Source: Thiobacillus sp. (GTDB lineage: Bacteria; Pseudomonadota; Gammaproteobacteria; Burkholderiales; Thiobacillaceae). Taken from it: a stretch of 36,237 nucleotides of DNA. Where the stretch lies: NCBI GenBank assembly GCA_024709685.1, contig JANJWF010000130.1:1-36237 (forward strand), in the 5' to 3' direction. Both the position numbers and the translations under genes were made by a program. The notes under the pieces were generated by a model. It was not told the origin of the DNA. It was given only the letters and a program-made list of their open reading frames with translations, and ran no database searches. Each line of letters starts with the position of its first letter. The first letter of the stretch is position 1. Positions 8,196 through 18,173 of this stretch are shown one piece after another.

Positions 8196-10343
8196 ATGGT
8201 GCGTACCGGGATGATTTTGCTGGGAGTGGGTCTGAGCCTGATGGCGGGATGCTCCGACAGCTGGAACAACCCCTATCCCGGCAGCGGCGCGCGCGCCAGC
8301 GTGCTTTACAGCGCGTTTTCCGAGCGCCCAAAGCATCTCGACCCGGCGCGCTCCTACAGCTCCAACGAAGTGGAATTCACCGGCCAGATCTACGAGCCGC
8401 CGCTGCAGTACCACTTCCTCAAACGCCCCTATACGCTCATTCCTCTGACCGCCGAGACGGTGCCGAAGCCGCGCTATGTCGACGCGGCCGGCAATGCCCT
8501 GCCAGACGACGCGCCGTCCCCGCTCATCGCTGAAAGCGTCTACGAAATCCGCATCCGCTCCGGTGTCCGCTACCAGCCGCATCCGGCGTTCGCGCGCGAC
8601 GGGGCGGGGCGCTATCGTTACCATGCGCCGAGCGCTACCGGTTCGGCGGCCAAGCGGCGGATCAGCGATTTCGAGCATACGGGTACCCGCGAACTGGTCG
8701 CGGAAGACTACGTCTACCAGATCAAGCGGCTGGCGAGCCCACGGCTCAGCTCGCCGATCTTCGGCCTGATGAGCGAACATATCGTCGGCCTGAAGGCGCT
8801 CGGCGACACGCTGGAGAAAGCAGCCGCGGCGAATCCCGGAGCGGCGCTGAACCTCAACGATTTCGCGCTTGAAGGTGCAGAGGTTGTCGACCGCTACACA
8901 TACCGCATCCGCATCAAGGGCAAATACCCCCAGTTCGTGTATTGGCTGGCGATGCCTTTCTTTGCGCCAGTCCCCTGGGAAGCGGAGGTTTTCTACGCGC
9001 AGCCCGGGATGGCAGACAACAATCTCACGCTCGACTGGCAGCCGGTCGGCACCGGCCCCTACTATCTGGTGGAGAATAATCCCAACCGCCGCATGGTGCT
9101 GAAGAGAAATCCCCATTTCCATGGCGAGAACTATCCAGGCGATGGCAATGACGACGACAGGAAGGCCGGCCTGCTGGCCGACGCCGGCAAAACGCTGCCG
9201 CTGGTAGACGAAGCCGTATTCAGCCTGGAAAAGGAAACCATTCCCTACTGGAGCAAATTCCTGCAGGGCTACTACGACAGCTCCGGCATCAGCTCCGACA
9301 GCTTCGACCAGGCGGTGCGTTTTTCGGCAAGCGGAGAGCCGCAGCTCACCGACGAAATGGCAGACAAGGGCATCGGGCTCGTCACGGCGGCCCAGGCTTC
9401 GCTCTGGTATGTCGGCTTCAACATGCTCGACCCGCTGGTGGGGGGCTTGGGCGAGGACCGCCAGAAGCTGCGGCAGGCGCTCTCCATCGCCTTCGATTAC
9501 GACGAGTTCATTTCGATATTCCTCAACGGCCGCGGCATCCCCGCGCAGGGGCCGATTCCGCCAGGGCTGTTCGGCCATGTCGACGGGGTGGCCGGGCTGA
9601 ATCCCTATGTGTACGAGGCGCGCGATGGCAGGATCCAGCGTCGTTCCATCGAAACCGCCAAGAGGCTGCTGGCCGAGGCCGGCTACCCGAATGGGCGCAA
9701 GGCGAAGACCGGCGAGCCGCTGGTGCTGTACTTCGACACCATGGCGAGCGGGCCCGATGCCAAGTCGCGGCTCGACTGGATGAAGAAGCAGCTCGACAAG
9801 CTCAACGTCCAACTGGTAGTGCGCGGCACCGACTACAACCGCTTCCAGGACAAGATCCGCAAGGGCAACGCGCAGCTGTTCGAGTGGGGCTGGAACGCCG
9901 ACTACCCCGATCCGGAAAACTTCCTCTTCCTGTTGTACGGCCCGCACAAGAAAGTTGCCAGCGGCGGCGAGAACGCGGCGAACTACGACAATCCCGAATT
10001 CAATCGTCTGTTCGAGCGCATGAAGGACATGGACAACGGCCCCGAGCGCCAGCAGGTGATCGACACCATGCTGGAGATCGTCCGCCGCGATGCGCCGTGG
10101 ATCTTCGCCTACTATCCCAAATCCTTCGGCCTGCGCCATGGCTGGGTGCATAACGTGAAGCCCAATCTGATGGCCAACAACACGCTCAAGTACCGGCGCA
10201 TCGACCCGGCGCTGCGCGAGGCGCGGCGCAAGGAATGGAACAAGCCGGTGCTGTGGCCGATCGCGTTGCTGGCGGGAGGCCTGATCGCCGTGATCGCACC
10301 GGCGGTGATCGCGTGGCGCAGGCATGAACGGAAGACCGCCTGA
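8196..10343 (+). CDS. Peptide-type ABC transporter substrate-binding lipoprotein (family 5, YejA-like)
   Basis: 715 residues, longer than E. coli YejA (about 600). Sequence style and operon context place it in the SBP_bac_5 family, which binds peptides and similar solutes. The ATG at 8196 gives a lipoprotein signal with lipobox LMAGC; an upstream GTG (8175) is in frame but spoils the signal peptide. The C-terminus has a hydrophobic segment of about 22 residues ([20 protein letters not shown]) followed by WRRHERK. This would anchor the protein at both ends, unusual for a binding protein. Its stop overlaps the next start (TGATG). It is the first gene of a four-gene importer operon divergent from fabI. 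The substrate is not readable from sequence. Confidence 0.85.
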   Translation: MVRTGMILLGVGLSLMAGCSDSWNNPYPGSGARASVLYSAFSERPKHLDPARSYSSNEVEFTGQIYEPPLQYHFLKRPYTLIPLTAETVPKPRYVDAAGNALPDDAPSPLIAESVYEIRIRSGVRYQPHPAFARDGAGRYRYHAPSATGSAAKRRISDFEHTGTRELVAEDYVYQIKRLASPRLSSPIFGLMSEHIVGLKALGDTLEKAAAANPGAALNLNDFALEGAEVVDRYTYRIRIKGKYPQFVYWLAMPFFAPVPWEAEVFYAQPGMADNNLTLDWQPVGTGPYYLVENNPNRRMVLKRNPHFHGENYPGDGNDDDRKAGLLADAGKTLPLVDEAVFSLEKETIPYWSKFLQGYYDSSGISSDSFDQAVRFSASGEPQLTDEMADKGIGLVTAAQASLWYVGFNMLDPLVGGLGEDRQKLRQALSIAFDYDEFISIFLNGRGIPAQGPIPPGLFGHVDGVAGLNPYVYEARDGRIQRRSIETAKRLLAEAGYPNGRKAKTGEPLVLYFDTMASGPDAKSRLDWMKKQLDKLNVQLVVRGTDYNRFQDKIRKGNAQLFEWGWNADYPDPENFLFLLYGPHKKVASGGENAANYDNPEFNRLFERMKDMDNGPERQQVIDTMLEIVRRDAPWIFAYYPKSFGLRHGWVHNVKPNLMANNTLKYRRIDPALREARRKEWNKPVLWPIALLAGGLIAVIAPAVIAWRRHERKTA

Positions 10344-11320
10344 TGTTGGCCTACATCCTGCGCCGCCTGTTGTATGCGATTCCGATCCTGATCGGCGTCA
10401 ACCTGCTGACCTTCACGCTGTTCTTCGTCGTCAACACGCCGGACGACATGGCGCGTCTGCAGCTCGGCGTCAAGCACGTGACGCCGGAGGCGATCGGGCG
10501 CTGGAAGGCCGAGCACGGCTACGACAAGCCCTTGCTGCTGAATGCCGAGGCGAAGGGGGCGGCGCAGTTCACCGATACGATCTTCTTCAAGCATTCGGCG
10601 GCGATGTTCGCGTTCGAATTCGGCAAGGGCGACGATGGCCGCGACATTGCCAGCGAAATCCACGCCCGCATGGGGCCGAGCCTGGCGATCGCGCTGCCGG
10701 TGTTCGTCATCGGCCTGATGGTCAACATCACCTTCGCTCTCTTGATGGTGTTCTTCCGTTCCACTTACCTCGACATCTGGGGAGTGGTGTTGTGCGTGGT
10801 GCTGATGTCGATCTCGGGGCTGTTCTACATCATCGCCGGGCAGTATTTCATCGCCAAGCTGTGGAATCTGCTGCCGATCTCGGGCTTCGCCGGCGGCATC
10901 GATGGTCTCAGGTTCGTCCTGCTGCCAGTACTGGTAAGCGTGGTGGCGGGACTTGGCAGCGGCGCACGCTGGTACCGCACGATCTTTCTCGAGGAAATAG
11001 GCAAGGACTACGTGCGCACGGCGCGTGCAAAGGGCTTGTCTGAAATCAGGGTACTGTTCCGCCACGTGCTGAAGAACGGCATGATCCCGATCCTGACCGG
11101 CGCCGTGGTCGTGCTGCCGCTGCTGTTCATGGGCAGCCTCATCACCGAGTCCTTCTTCGGCATTCCGGGGCTCGGCAGCTACACGATCGACGCGATCCAG
11201 GCGCAGGACTTTGCGGTGGTACGTGCGATGGTGTTCCTCGGTTCCTTCCTCTACATCGTCGGCCTCATCCTCACCGACATTTCGTATTCGTGGGTGGATC
11301 CCAGGGTGAGGCTGCAGTGA
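10343..11320 (+). CDS. Peptide-type ABC transporter permease (YejB/DppB-like)
   Basis: 325 residues, an integral inner-membrane permease. The first membrane segment (about 10-30) follows the [13 protein letters not shown] pattern typical of DppB/YejB N-termini. A periplasmic stretch runs to about 112, and then come the binding-protein-dependent permease core and further membrane segments. The EAA loop that docks on the ATPase is at about 216-236 ([17 protein letters not shown]). The protein ends DPRVRLQ, the common DPR ending of this family. It overlaps the binding-protein stop by one base, and its own stop overlaps the GTG of the next permease. Confidence 0.9.
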   Translation: MLAYILRRLLYAIPILIGVNLLTFTLFFVVNTPDDMARLQLGVKHVTPEAIGRWKAEHGYDKPLLLNAEAKGAAQFTDTIFFKHSAAMFAFEFGKGDDGRDIASEIHARMGPSLAIALPVFVIGLMVNITFALLMVFFRSTYLDIWGVVLCVVLMSISGLFYIIAGQYFIAKLWNLLPISGFAGGIDGLRFVLLPVLVSVVAGLGSGARWYRTIFLEEIGKDYVRTARAKGLSEIRVLFRHVLKNGMIPILTGAVVVLPLLFMGSLITESFFGIPGLGSYTIDAIQAQDFAVVRAMVFLGSFLYIVGLILTDISYSWVDPRVRLQ

Positions 11321-12723
11321 AATTCATTCCCGAGCCCCTGTGGACCGATTGGCTGATCTTCGCGCTGCTGGCAGCCGCACTGGCACTGGTATGGGTCATC
11401 CGGCGTCAGGAACATCTGCTTGCACCGTGGCGGAGGGTGGCGCAGCGCCCGATGGCAGCGGGCGCTGCGCTGGTGTTAGGTACGTTTGTCGTGATCGGAC
11501 TGTTCGATTCGCTGCATTACCGCGAGCGGCTGCCCGAGAGTCCGGCCGACCGGCCGCAATACTCGGTCGAAGTGCTTTCCGTGTTCGACGCGCTGGTGCG
11601 CGACCTGCGCACCCAGCAGGAAAAAACCTATTCGGCGCCGCTGGCGATGCAGCTGTATGCCAAGGAATTCATCGAACGCGACAACGGGACGGTCCGTGAC
11701 TATCCGCGCCTGCGTTATGGCGGTGCGCATCTGGCGCGTGCCGATGAGCGCTTGCCCGACATCGCCTGGCGCAGCCTCACCGGCCTGACGTGGGGCCTGG
11801 TGGCCAGTCTGTTTCTGCTCGGTTTGCTGGCGTGCTGGCAGTCGCGTCGCATGCACACTTCCTTGGGAACCTGGCTGGGGAACTGGGGGGGAGGGCGTCT
11901 CGACTGGCCCGGGCGGACGGTTGTTTTCATCGTGTCGCTGATCCTGGTGGTGAGTTGCGTGCTCGTGCAACTGGCGTCGGGCTATCACGTGTTCGGCACC
12001 GACAAGGTCGGACAGGATGTGCTCTACATCAGCCTCAAGAGCATTCGCACCGGCCTGGTGATCGGCACGCTGACCACGCTGGTCACGCTGCCGCTGGCGA
12101 TCGGCCTCGGCATCGCAGCGGGCTACTTCCGCGGCTGGGTCGACGACGTGATCCAGTACGTCTACACCGTGCTGAACTCGATCCCCGGTGTACTGCTGAT
12201 CGCGGCGGCGGTACTGATCGTGCAGGTATACATCGAATCCAACCCGGAAAGGTTCGACACTGCGGCGGTGCGCGCCGATATCCGCCTGCTGGCGCTGTGC
12301 CTGATCATGGGCGTGACCAGCTGGACCGGATTGGCACGCCTGCTGCGCGGCGAATCGCTCAAGCTCCGAACGCTCGATTATGTGGAGGCGGCACGCGCCT
12401 TCGGGGTGTCGCACGCGCGCATCATCAGCCGTCACATCCTCCCCAACGTGTTCCACCTGGTGCTGATCGCGATCGTGCTCGATTTCTCAGGGCTGGTGCT
12501 TGCCGAGGCGGTGCTGTCCTACGTCGGCGTGGGTGTCGATCCCGCCACCTATAGCTGGGGCAACATGATCAATGGCGCGCGCCTCGAACTCGCGCGCGAG
12601 CCGGTCGTCTGGTGGCAGCTCGGCGCCGCCTTTGCCTTCATGTTCGCGCTGGTGCTGGCGGCCAACCTGTTTGCCGACGGTGTGCGCGATGCCTTCGATC
12701 CCCGCCTGGAAGGCCGGCGATGA
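11317..12723 (+). CDS. Peptide-type ABC transporter permease (YejE/DppC-like), enlarged
   Basis: 468 residues from the GTG at 11317, chosen because it overlaps the previous stop (GTGA); in-frame starts further upstream lie inside the previous gene. The canonical part starts around 200: a membrane segment, the GTDKVGQD motif at 227-234 (usual form GTDxxGRD), the permease core and the EAA loop at about 345-375. It ends in [11 protein letters not shown]. The first 200 residues are extra relative to E. coli YejE (341 aa). They hold membrane segments at about 11-29, 47-63 and 153-173 and an 85-residue soluble loop between the second and third. The stop overlaps the ATPase start (ATGA). Confidence 0.88.
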   Translation: MKFIPEPLWTDWLIFALLAAALALVWVIRRQEHLLAPWRRVAQRPMAAGAALVLGTFVVIGLFDSLHYRERLPESPADRPQYSVEVLSVFDALVRDLRTQQEKTYSAPLAMQLYAKEFIERDNGTVRDYPRLRYGGAHLARADERLPDIAWRSLTGLTWGLVASLFLLGLLACWQSRRMHTSLGTWLGNWGGGRLDWPGRTVVFIVSLILVVSCVLVQLASGYHVFGTDKVGQDVLYISLKSIRTGLVIGTLTTLVTLPLAIGLGIAAGYFRGWVDDVIQYVYTVLNSIPGVLLIAAAVLIVQVYIESNPERFDTAAVRADIRLLALCLIMGVTSWTGLARLLRGESLKLRTLDYVEAARAFGVSHARIISRHILPNVFHLVLIAIVLDFSGLVLAEAVLSYVGVGVDPATYSWGNMINGARLELAREPVVWWQLGAAFAFMFALVLAANLFADGVRDAFDPRLEGRR

Positions 12724-14684
12724 AGCCGCTGCTCGACGTTCGCGGTCTCGTCACCGACATCGGTGCCGTGCGGGTGGTCGACGGCGTGTCGTTCCACGTC
12801 GCAGCGGGGGAAACCTACGCGCTCCTTGGCGAGTCGGGCTGCGGCAAATCGATGACGGCGCTGTCCATCATGAGGCTGCTGCCGGACGGCGGCCGCGTCA
12901 CGTCCGGTGCGGTCGACCTCGACGGGCAGGACGTGCTGGCGTTGCCGGAACGCGAGATGCGTCGGGTCCGAGGCGGGCGCATGGCGATGATTTTCCAGGA
13001 GCCGATGCTCGCGCTAAACCCGGTCATCAGGGTGGGCGAGCAGATCATCGAGGCCGTAGCGCTGCATCAGAACCTCGCCGGGCAGGCGGGCCGGGATGCT
13101 GCGCGTGACCTGCTCGATGCGGTGGGCGTGCCGGATGCGGCGCGCCGACTGGACACTTATCCGTTCGAACTTTCCGGCGGCCTGCGCCAGCGGATGATGA
13201 TCGCGATGGCGCTGGCTGGCCAACCCAAACTGCTGATTGCCGACGAGCCGACCACGGCGCTCGACGTGACCATCCAGGCGCAGGTGCTCGAGGTACTGCG
13301 CCGGCTCAGGGTCGAGCGGCAGATGGGCATGCTGCTGATCACGCACGATCTCGGCGTGGTGGCCGAGAATGCCGACCGCGTGGGCGTGATGTATGCCGGC
13401 GAGTTGCTGGAAGAGGGGACGCGCGAGTCGTTCTTCGCCGCTCCGCAGCACCCCTATAGCCGCATGCTGTTCGAAGCGTTGCCGCGTGCCGGTGATGGCG
13501 GGCGCCTGACGGTGATTCCCGGTCAGGTGCCGAAGCCCGATAGCGAACTCAAGGGCTGCCGCTTCGCGCCGCGTTGCCCGCATGCGGTCGTGCGTTGCCG
13601 CGAGGAGTCGCCCGACTGGCAGACGGTCGACGGGCAGCGTGTGCGGTGCCATCTGGCCGGACAACTGCCTGCCCGGTTGCCGCGCGAGATCGTCGCGAAC
13701 GCGGTTTCGACGCAGGCGATGCAGCCCCTGCTGCAGGTCGACGGCCTGAAGGTGTATTTCCCGGTCCGTCGCGGCCTGCTACAGCGCACAGTGGACCAGC
13801 TGCGCGCAGTCGATGGCGTGTCCCTCGACATCCAGGCGGGCCGCACCCTGGCGCTGGTGGGTGAGTCGGGGTGCGGCAAGACCACGGTGGGCAAGGCGTT
13901 GCTGCGGCTGACCGAGCCGACGGCAGGCCGCATCGTGCTGGCCGGCGAAACCATTACCGCGAAGAACGCGCCTGTCCTGCGGCGACGGGCGCAAATGGTG
14001 TTCCAGGATCCGTTCAGTTCGCTCAATCCTCGCATGCGGGTGGCCGACATCCTGCTCGAAGGCATGGATGCGCTCGGAGTGGGCGCAGCACATCAGCGCC
14101 GCGACGCGGTGGCGCGGTTATTGGGCCAGGTGGGGTTGCCGGACGATGCGGGGGGCCGCTATCCGCACGCATTTTCCGGTGGCCAGCGCCAGCGCATCGC
14201 GATCGCGCGGGTGCTGGCGGTGTCGCCCCGGCTGGTGATCTGCGACGAGCCGACCAGTGCGCTTGACGTCTCGGTGCAGGCGCAGATCCTGAACCTGCTG
14301 AAGGACCTGCAAAATGAACTGGGTCTGGCTTACCTCTTCATCACCCACAATCTGGGCGTGGTCGAATATTTGGCGCATGAGGTGGCGGTCATGTACCTCG
14401 GGCGCATCGTCGAACACGGCGCGGTGGCCGACGTGCTGCACGCGCCGCGCCATCCCTATACCCAGGCGCTGGTGAGCGCGGTGCCGCGCATCGAGTCGCA
14501 CGTCGGTGAGGGTATCAGCCGGCTGGCGGGCGACCAGCCGTCGCCGCTCAACCCGCCGAGCGGCTGCCATTTCAATCCACGCTGTCCCCATGCCGGTGAG
14601 CTCTGCCGCCAAACGTATCCCGATCGGACCGATCTGGCGAACGGGCACTGGGTACGCTGTCACTGGGTGGCGGGGCGAATCTGA
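12720..14684 (+). CDS. Double ABC ATPase of peptide-type importer (YejF/GsiA-like)
   Basis: 654 residues with two fused ABC domains, equivalent to DppD plus DppF in one chain. Domain 1 has Walker A GESGCGKS at 37-44, signature LSGGLRQ at 151-157 and Walker B LLIADEPT. Domain 2 has Walker A GESGCGKT at 381-388, signature FSGGQRQR at 485-492 and Walker B LVICDEPT. Each domain ends with the oligopeptide-transporter C-terminal region, visible as Cys-rich [11 protein letters not shown] and [11 protein letters not shown]; such regions carry an iron-sulfur cluster in some relatives. The ATG overlaps the permease stop (ATGA). Both sites look catalytically complete. One operon therefore encodes a whole importer. 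Confidence 0.93.
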   Translation: MKPLLDVRGLVTDIGAVRVVDGVSFHVAAGETYALLGESGCGKSMTALSIMRLLPDGGRVTSGAVDLDGQDVLALPEREMRRVRGGRMAMIFQEPMLALNPVIRVGEQIIEAVALHQNLAGQAGRDAARDLLDAVGVPDAARRLDTYPFELSGGLRQRMMIAMALAGQPKLLIADEPTTALDVTIQAQVLEVLRRLRVERQMGMLLITHDLGVVAENADRVGVMYAGELLEEGTRESFFAAPQHPYSRMLFEALPRAGDGGRLTVIPGQVPKPDSELKGCRFAPRCPHAVVRCREESPDWQTVDGQRVRCHLAGQLPARLPREIVANAVSTQAMQPLLQVDGLKVYFPVRRGLLQRTVDQLRAVDGVSLDIQAGRTLALVGESGCGKTTVGKALLRLTEPTAGRIVLAGETITAKNAPVLRRRAQMVFQDPFSSLNPRMRVADILLEGMDALGVGAAHQRRDAVARLLGQVGLPDDAGGRYPHAFSGGQRQRIAIARVLAVSPRLVICDEPTSALDVSVQAQILNLLKDLQNELGLAYLFITHNLGVVEYLAHEVAVMYLGRIVEHGAVADVLHAPRHPYTQALVSAVPRIESHVGEGISRLAGDQPSPLNPPSGCHFNPRCPHAGELCRQTYPDRTDLANGHWVRCHWVAGRI

Positions 14685-14707
14685 AAATTCCTGGTGAGGA
14701 GGCCCGA

Positions 14708-14905
14708 ATGAATACCGGCAAGCACCGTCGCAATTTCTGGATCGGCAACGGCGTGTTGGCCGTGGCAATGCTGACACTGTTTTTCATGGGGCCGCTGTCG
14801 GACGCGCTCGGCATCTGGGCGGCGGTGCTGTGGATGGTGCTGGCCGCGGTGGGCATGGCACTGGTGATGTCGGACAAGACCGGGGAGCCGCCGTCGCCTG
14901 ACTGA
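14708..14905 (+). CDS. Small two-segment membrane protein, unknown function
   Basis: 65 residues. A strong ribosome-binding site (AGGAGG, 14697-14702) lies five bases before the ATG, 23 bases after the ATPase stop, so it is probably the last gene of the transporter operon. A short basic N-terminus (NTGKHRRNFW) is followed by two hydrophobic segments at about 12-30 and 35-54 and an acidic, proline-containing tail. I do not recognise the family. The position suggests an accessory subunit of the importer or an unrelated rider; nothing in the sequence decides between these. Confidence 0.7.
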   Translation: MNTGKHRRNFWIGNGVLAVAMLTLFFMGPLSDALGIWAAVLWMVLAAVGMALVMSDKTGEPPSPD

Positions 14906-14957
14906 TCCGGATTGGCCAGGGCCAGGCCTTCCACGGGTTCTAGCCCTCGCGGTCTTT

Positions 14958-16565
14958 TCAGGGCTTCCTGACGATGACCTTCTGCCCCGCATGCACCGTG
15001 CTGGTCTTGCTGAAACCCGGATTCCATGCCTTGATATCCGTCAGGCTGATATCGAAGCGCTGTGCAATGGCGTTCAGGTTGTCGCCGGGCTTGACGGTGT
15101 AGCGAGCGGTTTGGGTGGGGCTTGTGGGGGCGGTCTTGAGCCGCGCGGGCCGGATGGCGTCGGTTTCGCGTGCACCGGGCTCGCTCGACGGCAGCCGCAC
15201 GACCTGGCCGATTTTCAACTCGGTGCCGAGTTTGGGGTTGGCCGCAGCCAGTTGGCGGACACTCAGACCATAACGGCGCGCGACGCTGAACAGGGTGTCG
15301 CCGCGCCGCACCAAGTGCCGGCCCGTGGACGGTGAAGCCGTATCCGTAGCCGCCACCCCGCGTCTTTTCACCGGAACCAGAATGGTCTGCGCGCGGGCAA
15401 ATTTGCCGCGCTTCAGATGAAACTGGTTGTGTTCTGTGAGGCGGACGACGCTGACGCCAAATCGCTTGGCAATGGTTCCCGGGCGTTCACCTTTCTTCGC
15501 TGCATAGGGTTGCCAGGTATCCCAGGTGCCGGTTTCCAGATTGCGCTGAAACGTATCCACCTTGTCGACCGGGAGCAGCAAATTGACCGGCGTGTCGGAA
15601 TGAATCAGCTTGCGCGGAAAGGCGGCGTTCAATGCGATGAACTCGTTGCTGCTCATGTTCGCGAGACGTGCGGCGGAATGGACGTCCATGCTGGCGCGGA
15701 CGGTGACCTGATCGAAGTAGGGCTGATTGGGCAGCGCTTCGATGGCGAGGCTGTAACGCTCGGGGCTGTCTATCAGCTTCTTGATGGCAAGCAGCCTGGG
15801 GACGTAGTGGCGGGTCTCGTTGGGCAGATCCAGGCTGGCGTAGTCGGTCGGGAGCCCCTCCTGGGCATTTCTGCGGATGGCGCGGGTGACGCAGCCTTCG
15901 CCACAGTTGTACGCAGCCAGCGCCAATTGCCAGTCGCCAAAATCGAGATAGAGCTTGGCCAGGTAGTCGAGCGCGGCCCGGGTGGCGGCGGTGAAGTCGC
16001 CCCGGCCATCGTACCAGTTGTCCTGCCTGAGGCCGTAGTCGCGCCCCGTGGCAGGCATGAATTGCCAGATGCCGGAGGCCGCGGCGGGTGACAAGGCAGC
16101 GGAGTTGTACGCACTTTCGATCATCGGCAGCAGCGCGATCTCCATCGGCATGGCGCGCCGGTCGAGTTCCTCGACGATATGGTAGAGATAAGGGCGTGAG
16201 CGCTCGACCAGGCGCAGCACACTTTCCGGCCGTGCCGCGAACCAGGACTCATGGAGGCCGATGAGCGGGTTCAGGGAGGTATCTTCGGCGATCCCGAAGC
16301 CATTGCGGATGCGCTGCCAGACATCATCCTGGGAGGTCTGGGCTATGGTTTCGCCCTCGACCGCGTCTCGAGCGGCTTCGGCGGTTTCGCCTTGGGCCTC
16401 ATCCTGGGGAAGGGTGGCAGCCGCGTCTCCAGTCGAGTCTCGGAAGGCGCCGTCTTGCCACTCCAGGGGCCGGTAATTGGTGAGGGATTCCTCGGCAACC
16501 GCCGGATAGCTGAAGAGCAGCGCCAGCACGGCCAGACTGAGCCTATTCATTTTGACATGGGCCAT
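14958..16565 (-). CDS. mltD: Membrane-bound lytic murein transglycosylase D with LysM repeats
   Basis: 535 residues from the ATG at 16565, which gives a signal peptide (MAHVKMNRLSLAVLALL..., cleavage near AVA-EE at 24-25). The ATG at 16550 is an alternative, but its upstream bases hold no ribosome-binding site. The enzyme cleaves peptidoglycan glycan strands in the periplasm, forming anhydromuropeptides. The lysozyme-like SLT domain at about 130-235 has catalytic Glu150 in MIESAYN and a GIWQFMPATGRDYGL stretch. Three LysM-type peptidoglycan-binding repeats follow at about 353-399 (degenerate), 416-459 and 488-533. No clear lipobox is seen, although E. coli MltD is a lipoprotein. It lies downstream of gloB, as in enterobacteria. 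Confidence 0.94.
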   Translation of the reverse strand: MAHVKMNRLSLAVLALLFSYPAVAEESLTNYRPLEWQDGAFRDSTGDAAATLPQDEAQGETAEAARDAVEGETIAQTSQDDVWQRIRNGFGIAEDTSLNPLIGLHESWFAARPESVLRLVERSRPYLYHIVEELDRRAMPMEIALLPMIESAYNSAALSPAAASGIWQFMPATGRDYGLRQDNWYDGRGDFTAATRAALDYLAKLYLDFGDWQLALAAYNCGEGCVTRAIRRNAQEGLPTDYASLDLPNETRHYVPRLLAIKKLIDSPERYSLAIEALPNQPYFDQVTVRASMDVHSAARLANMSSNEFIALNAAFPRKLIHSDTPVNLLLPVDKVDTFQRNLETGTWDTWQPYAAKKGERPGTIAKRFGVSVVRLTEHNQFHLKRGKFARAQTILVPVKRRGVAATDTASPSTGRHLVRRGDTLFSVARRYGLSVRQLAAANPKLGTELKIGQVVRLPSSEPGARETDAIRPARLKTAPTSPTQTARYTVKPGDNLNAIAQRFDISLTDIKAWNPGFSKTSTVHAGQKVIVRKP

Positions 16566-16589
16566 TTTTGATTCCGGGCAAGTTGGTCT

Positions 16590-16605
16590 CCCGTACTCAT
16601 ACGGG
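16590..16605 (-). other. Perfect hairpin between gloB and mltD
   Basis: CCCGTA and TACGGG form a 6-bp perfect stem with a four-base loop in the 70-base gap between gloB and mltD. No U-tract follows on the minus strand, so it is not a standard terminator. It could be an mRNA processing or stability element in the gloB-mltD transcript. Confidence 0.4.
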
Positions 16606-16635
16606 TGCCATCCTAAGCGCCTGAAGGGGGATTGG

Positions 16636-17406
16636 TCAACCATCCCAGGCATCCTTGGCGCCGCGGATGGCGCCGAATACTTCGGCAGGGTCCGGATTGC
16701 GGCGATTCAGATAGCGGGCGGCAAAGGCGGTCATGTCGGGGCTGTGAAAGCGCAGGAAGGGATTGGTGGCCTTTTCCAGCGCCAGGGTCGAGGGCAGCGT
16801 GGGCTGCCCGTGCGCACGCAGGTCGCGGTCGGTACGCTCGCGTTCAAGCAGGGCAGGGTTGTCGCCGTCAAGGGTCTTGGCGAAGTCAATATTGCTCAGG
16901 GTGTATTCATGCGCGCAGCAGACGCGAGTAGTATCCGGCAACGCTAAAATAGCATCGAGGCTGGCGGCCATCATGGCTGGACTGCCCTCGAACAGTTTGC
17001 CGCAGCCGCAGCCGAAAACGGTGTCGCCACAGAACAGGCAACCGTGGCCGACATAGCTGATATGGTCGAGGGTATGACCCGGCGTCGCCAGCACCTCGAG
17101 ATGCAGGTCCAATTCGAGGATATTCACCGAATTGCCGCCGTGCAGGCGATGCGTGACGGCAGGAATGGCAGCGTTGTGGGAAGCGTAAACGGCACAGCCG
17201 TAGCGTTGACGCAACCAGCTGTTGCCGCCAGTATGGTCGCGGTGATGGTGGGTGATGAGCAAGGCGGCCAGCGCAAGGCCGTGCGCGTCGAGGAAGGCGG
17301 CCAGCGGCGCTGGATCGCCGGGATCGACTGCGACCGCGCGATGCGCGTCGTGCAGGACCCAGATGTAGTTGTCTTCGAACGCGGGCAGGGGAATCAGCTT
17401 CAGCAT
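16636..17406 (-). CDS. gloB: Hydroxyacylglutathione hydrolase (glyoxalase II)
   Basis: 256 residues, typical for GloB, a cytoplasmic metallo-beta-lactamase-fold enzyme. It hydrolyses S-lactoylglutathione to D-lactate and glutathione in methylglyoxal detoxification. Metal ligands are clear: His53, His55, Asp57 and His58 in THHHRDH, His111 in TPGHT, Asp128 in CGDTVF and His166 in CAHEYT. The segment after Asp128 reads FGCGCGKLFEG; the usual family form is FSAGCGR, so an extra cysteine is present near the active site. The C-terminal glyoxalase-II region (NPFLR) is intact. It is divergent from the methyltransferase gene with only 29 bases between starts, so any promoters overlap coding sequence. 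Confidence 0.95.
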   Translation of the reverse strand: MLKLIPLPAFEDNYIWVLHDAHRAVAVDPGDPAPLAAFLDAHGLALAALLITHHHRDHTGGNSWLRQRYGCAVYASHNAAIPAVTHRLHGGNSVNILELDLHLEVLATPGHTLDHISYVGHGCLFCGDTVFGCGCGKLFEGSPAMMAASLDAILALPDTTRVCCAHEYTLSNIDFAKTLDGDNPALLERERTDRDLRAHGQPTLPSTLALEKATNPFLRFHSPDMTAFAARYLNRRNPDPAEVFGAIRGAKDAWDG

Positions 17407-17435
17407 GATGGGGCAACCGAACAGGAGGAATGGCT

Positions 17436-18173
17436 ATGTTATCCAAGCTTGATGCAGCTTGGTTCGAGACACCGCTGGGGCAGCATCTACTGTTCCGCGA
17501 GCAACGCTATTTCGACAATGCGGTGTCGGACGTATTCGGCTTCAATGCGGTGCAGATCGGATTGCCGCAGATCGATTTTCTGCGCGACAGCCGTATTCCG
17601 CTGCGGGTGACCTGCGCGGTCGAGGCCCCTGCCCGGGTGCTGGCCGATCCCATGTTCCTGCCGTTCGAGAGCCAGTCGCTCGATCTGCTGCTGCTGCCGC
17701 ATGTGCTGGAATTCAGTGCCAATCCGCACCAGGTTCTGCGTGAGGCCGAGCGTGTGCTGCGTCCCGAAGGCCGCCTGGTGCTGGCAGGATTCAACCCGCG
17801 CAGCCTGTGGGGGCTGGCGCGCAAGCTGCAGGGCGGCGAGCGCGGCTATCCCTGGAACGGCAGCTTTCTAAATATTTCCCGGGTGAAGGACTGGATGGCG
17901 CTGCTCGGACTCGAGGTCGCGGCCGGCAGCATGTGCTGCTACCGTCCGCCGGTCAACCGCGAGAGCTGGCTGCGGCGGATGCGCTTCATGGAACCGGCGG
18001 GAGACCGCTGGTGGGCCATGGGCGGTGGCGTGTATTTCCTGCAGGCAGTCAAGCGCGTGCAAGGCATGAACGTCATCCTTCCGCAATGGAAAACACCGGT
18101 GGCGCAGCGACTGTTGTCGCCAGCCGCCAAGGTGATCAATCTCAAACAGTATCGGATGCGTCGTGAGCGGTGA
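17436..18173 (+). CDS. YafS-like methyltransferase-fold protein
   Basis: 245 residues from the ATG at 17436, which lies seven bases after AGGAGG (17423-17428). An ATG at 17430 is only one base from that site and is rejected. The middle part ([34 protein letters not shown]) is the post-I region of class I SAM-dependent methyltransferases (Methyltransf_11 type). The glycine-rich SAM-binding motif I (GxGxG) expected near the N-terminus is not visible; E. coli YafS lacks it as well. Position between gloB (divergent) and rnhA matches the enterobacterial gloB/yafS/rnhA/dnaQ block. Substrate unknown. The end overlaps rnhA by 11 bases. Confidence 0.85.
   Translation: MLSKLDAAWFETPLGQHLLFREQRYFDNAVSDVFGFNAVQIGLPQIDFLRDSRIPLRVTCAVEAPARVLADPMFLPFESQSLDLLLLPHVLEFSANPHQVLREAERVLRPEGRLVLAGFNPRSLWGLARKLQGGERGYPWNGSFLNISRVKDWMALLGLEVAAGSMCCYRPPVNRESWLRRMRFMEPAGDRWWAMGGGVYFLQAVKRVQGMNVILPQWKTPVAQRLLSPAAKVINLKQYRMRRER

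Noticed and set aside
7335-10325. A 996-codon minus-strand frame containing FabI at its C-terminal end
   Set aside because: Only the last 260 codons encode FabI; the rest is antisense to the binding-protein gene. It reads as a GC-rich shadow with no domain or start site.
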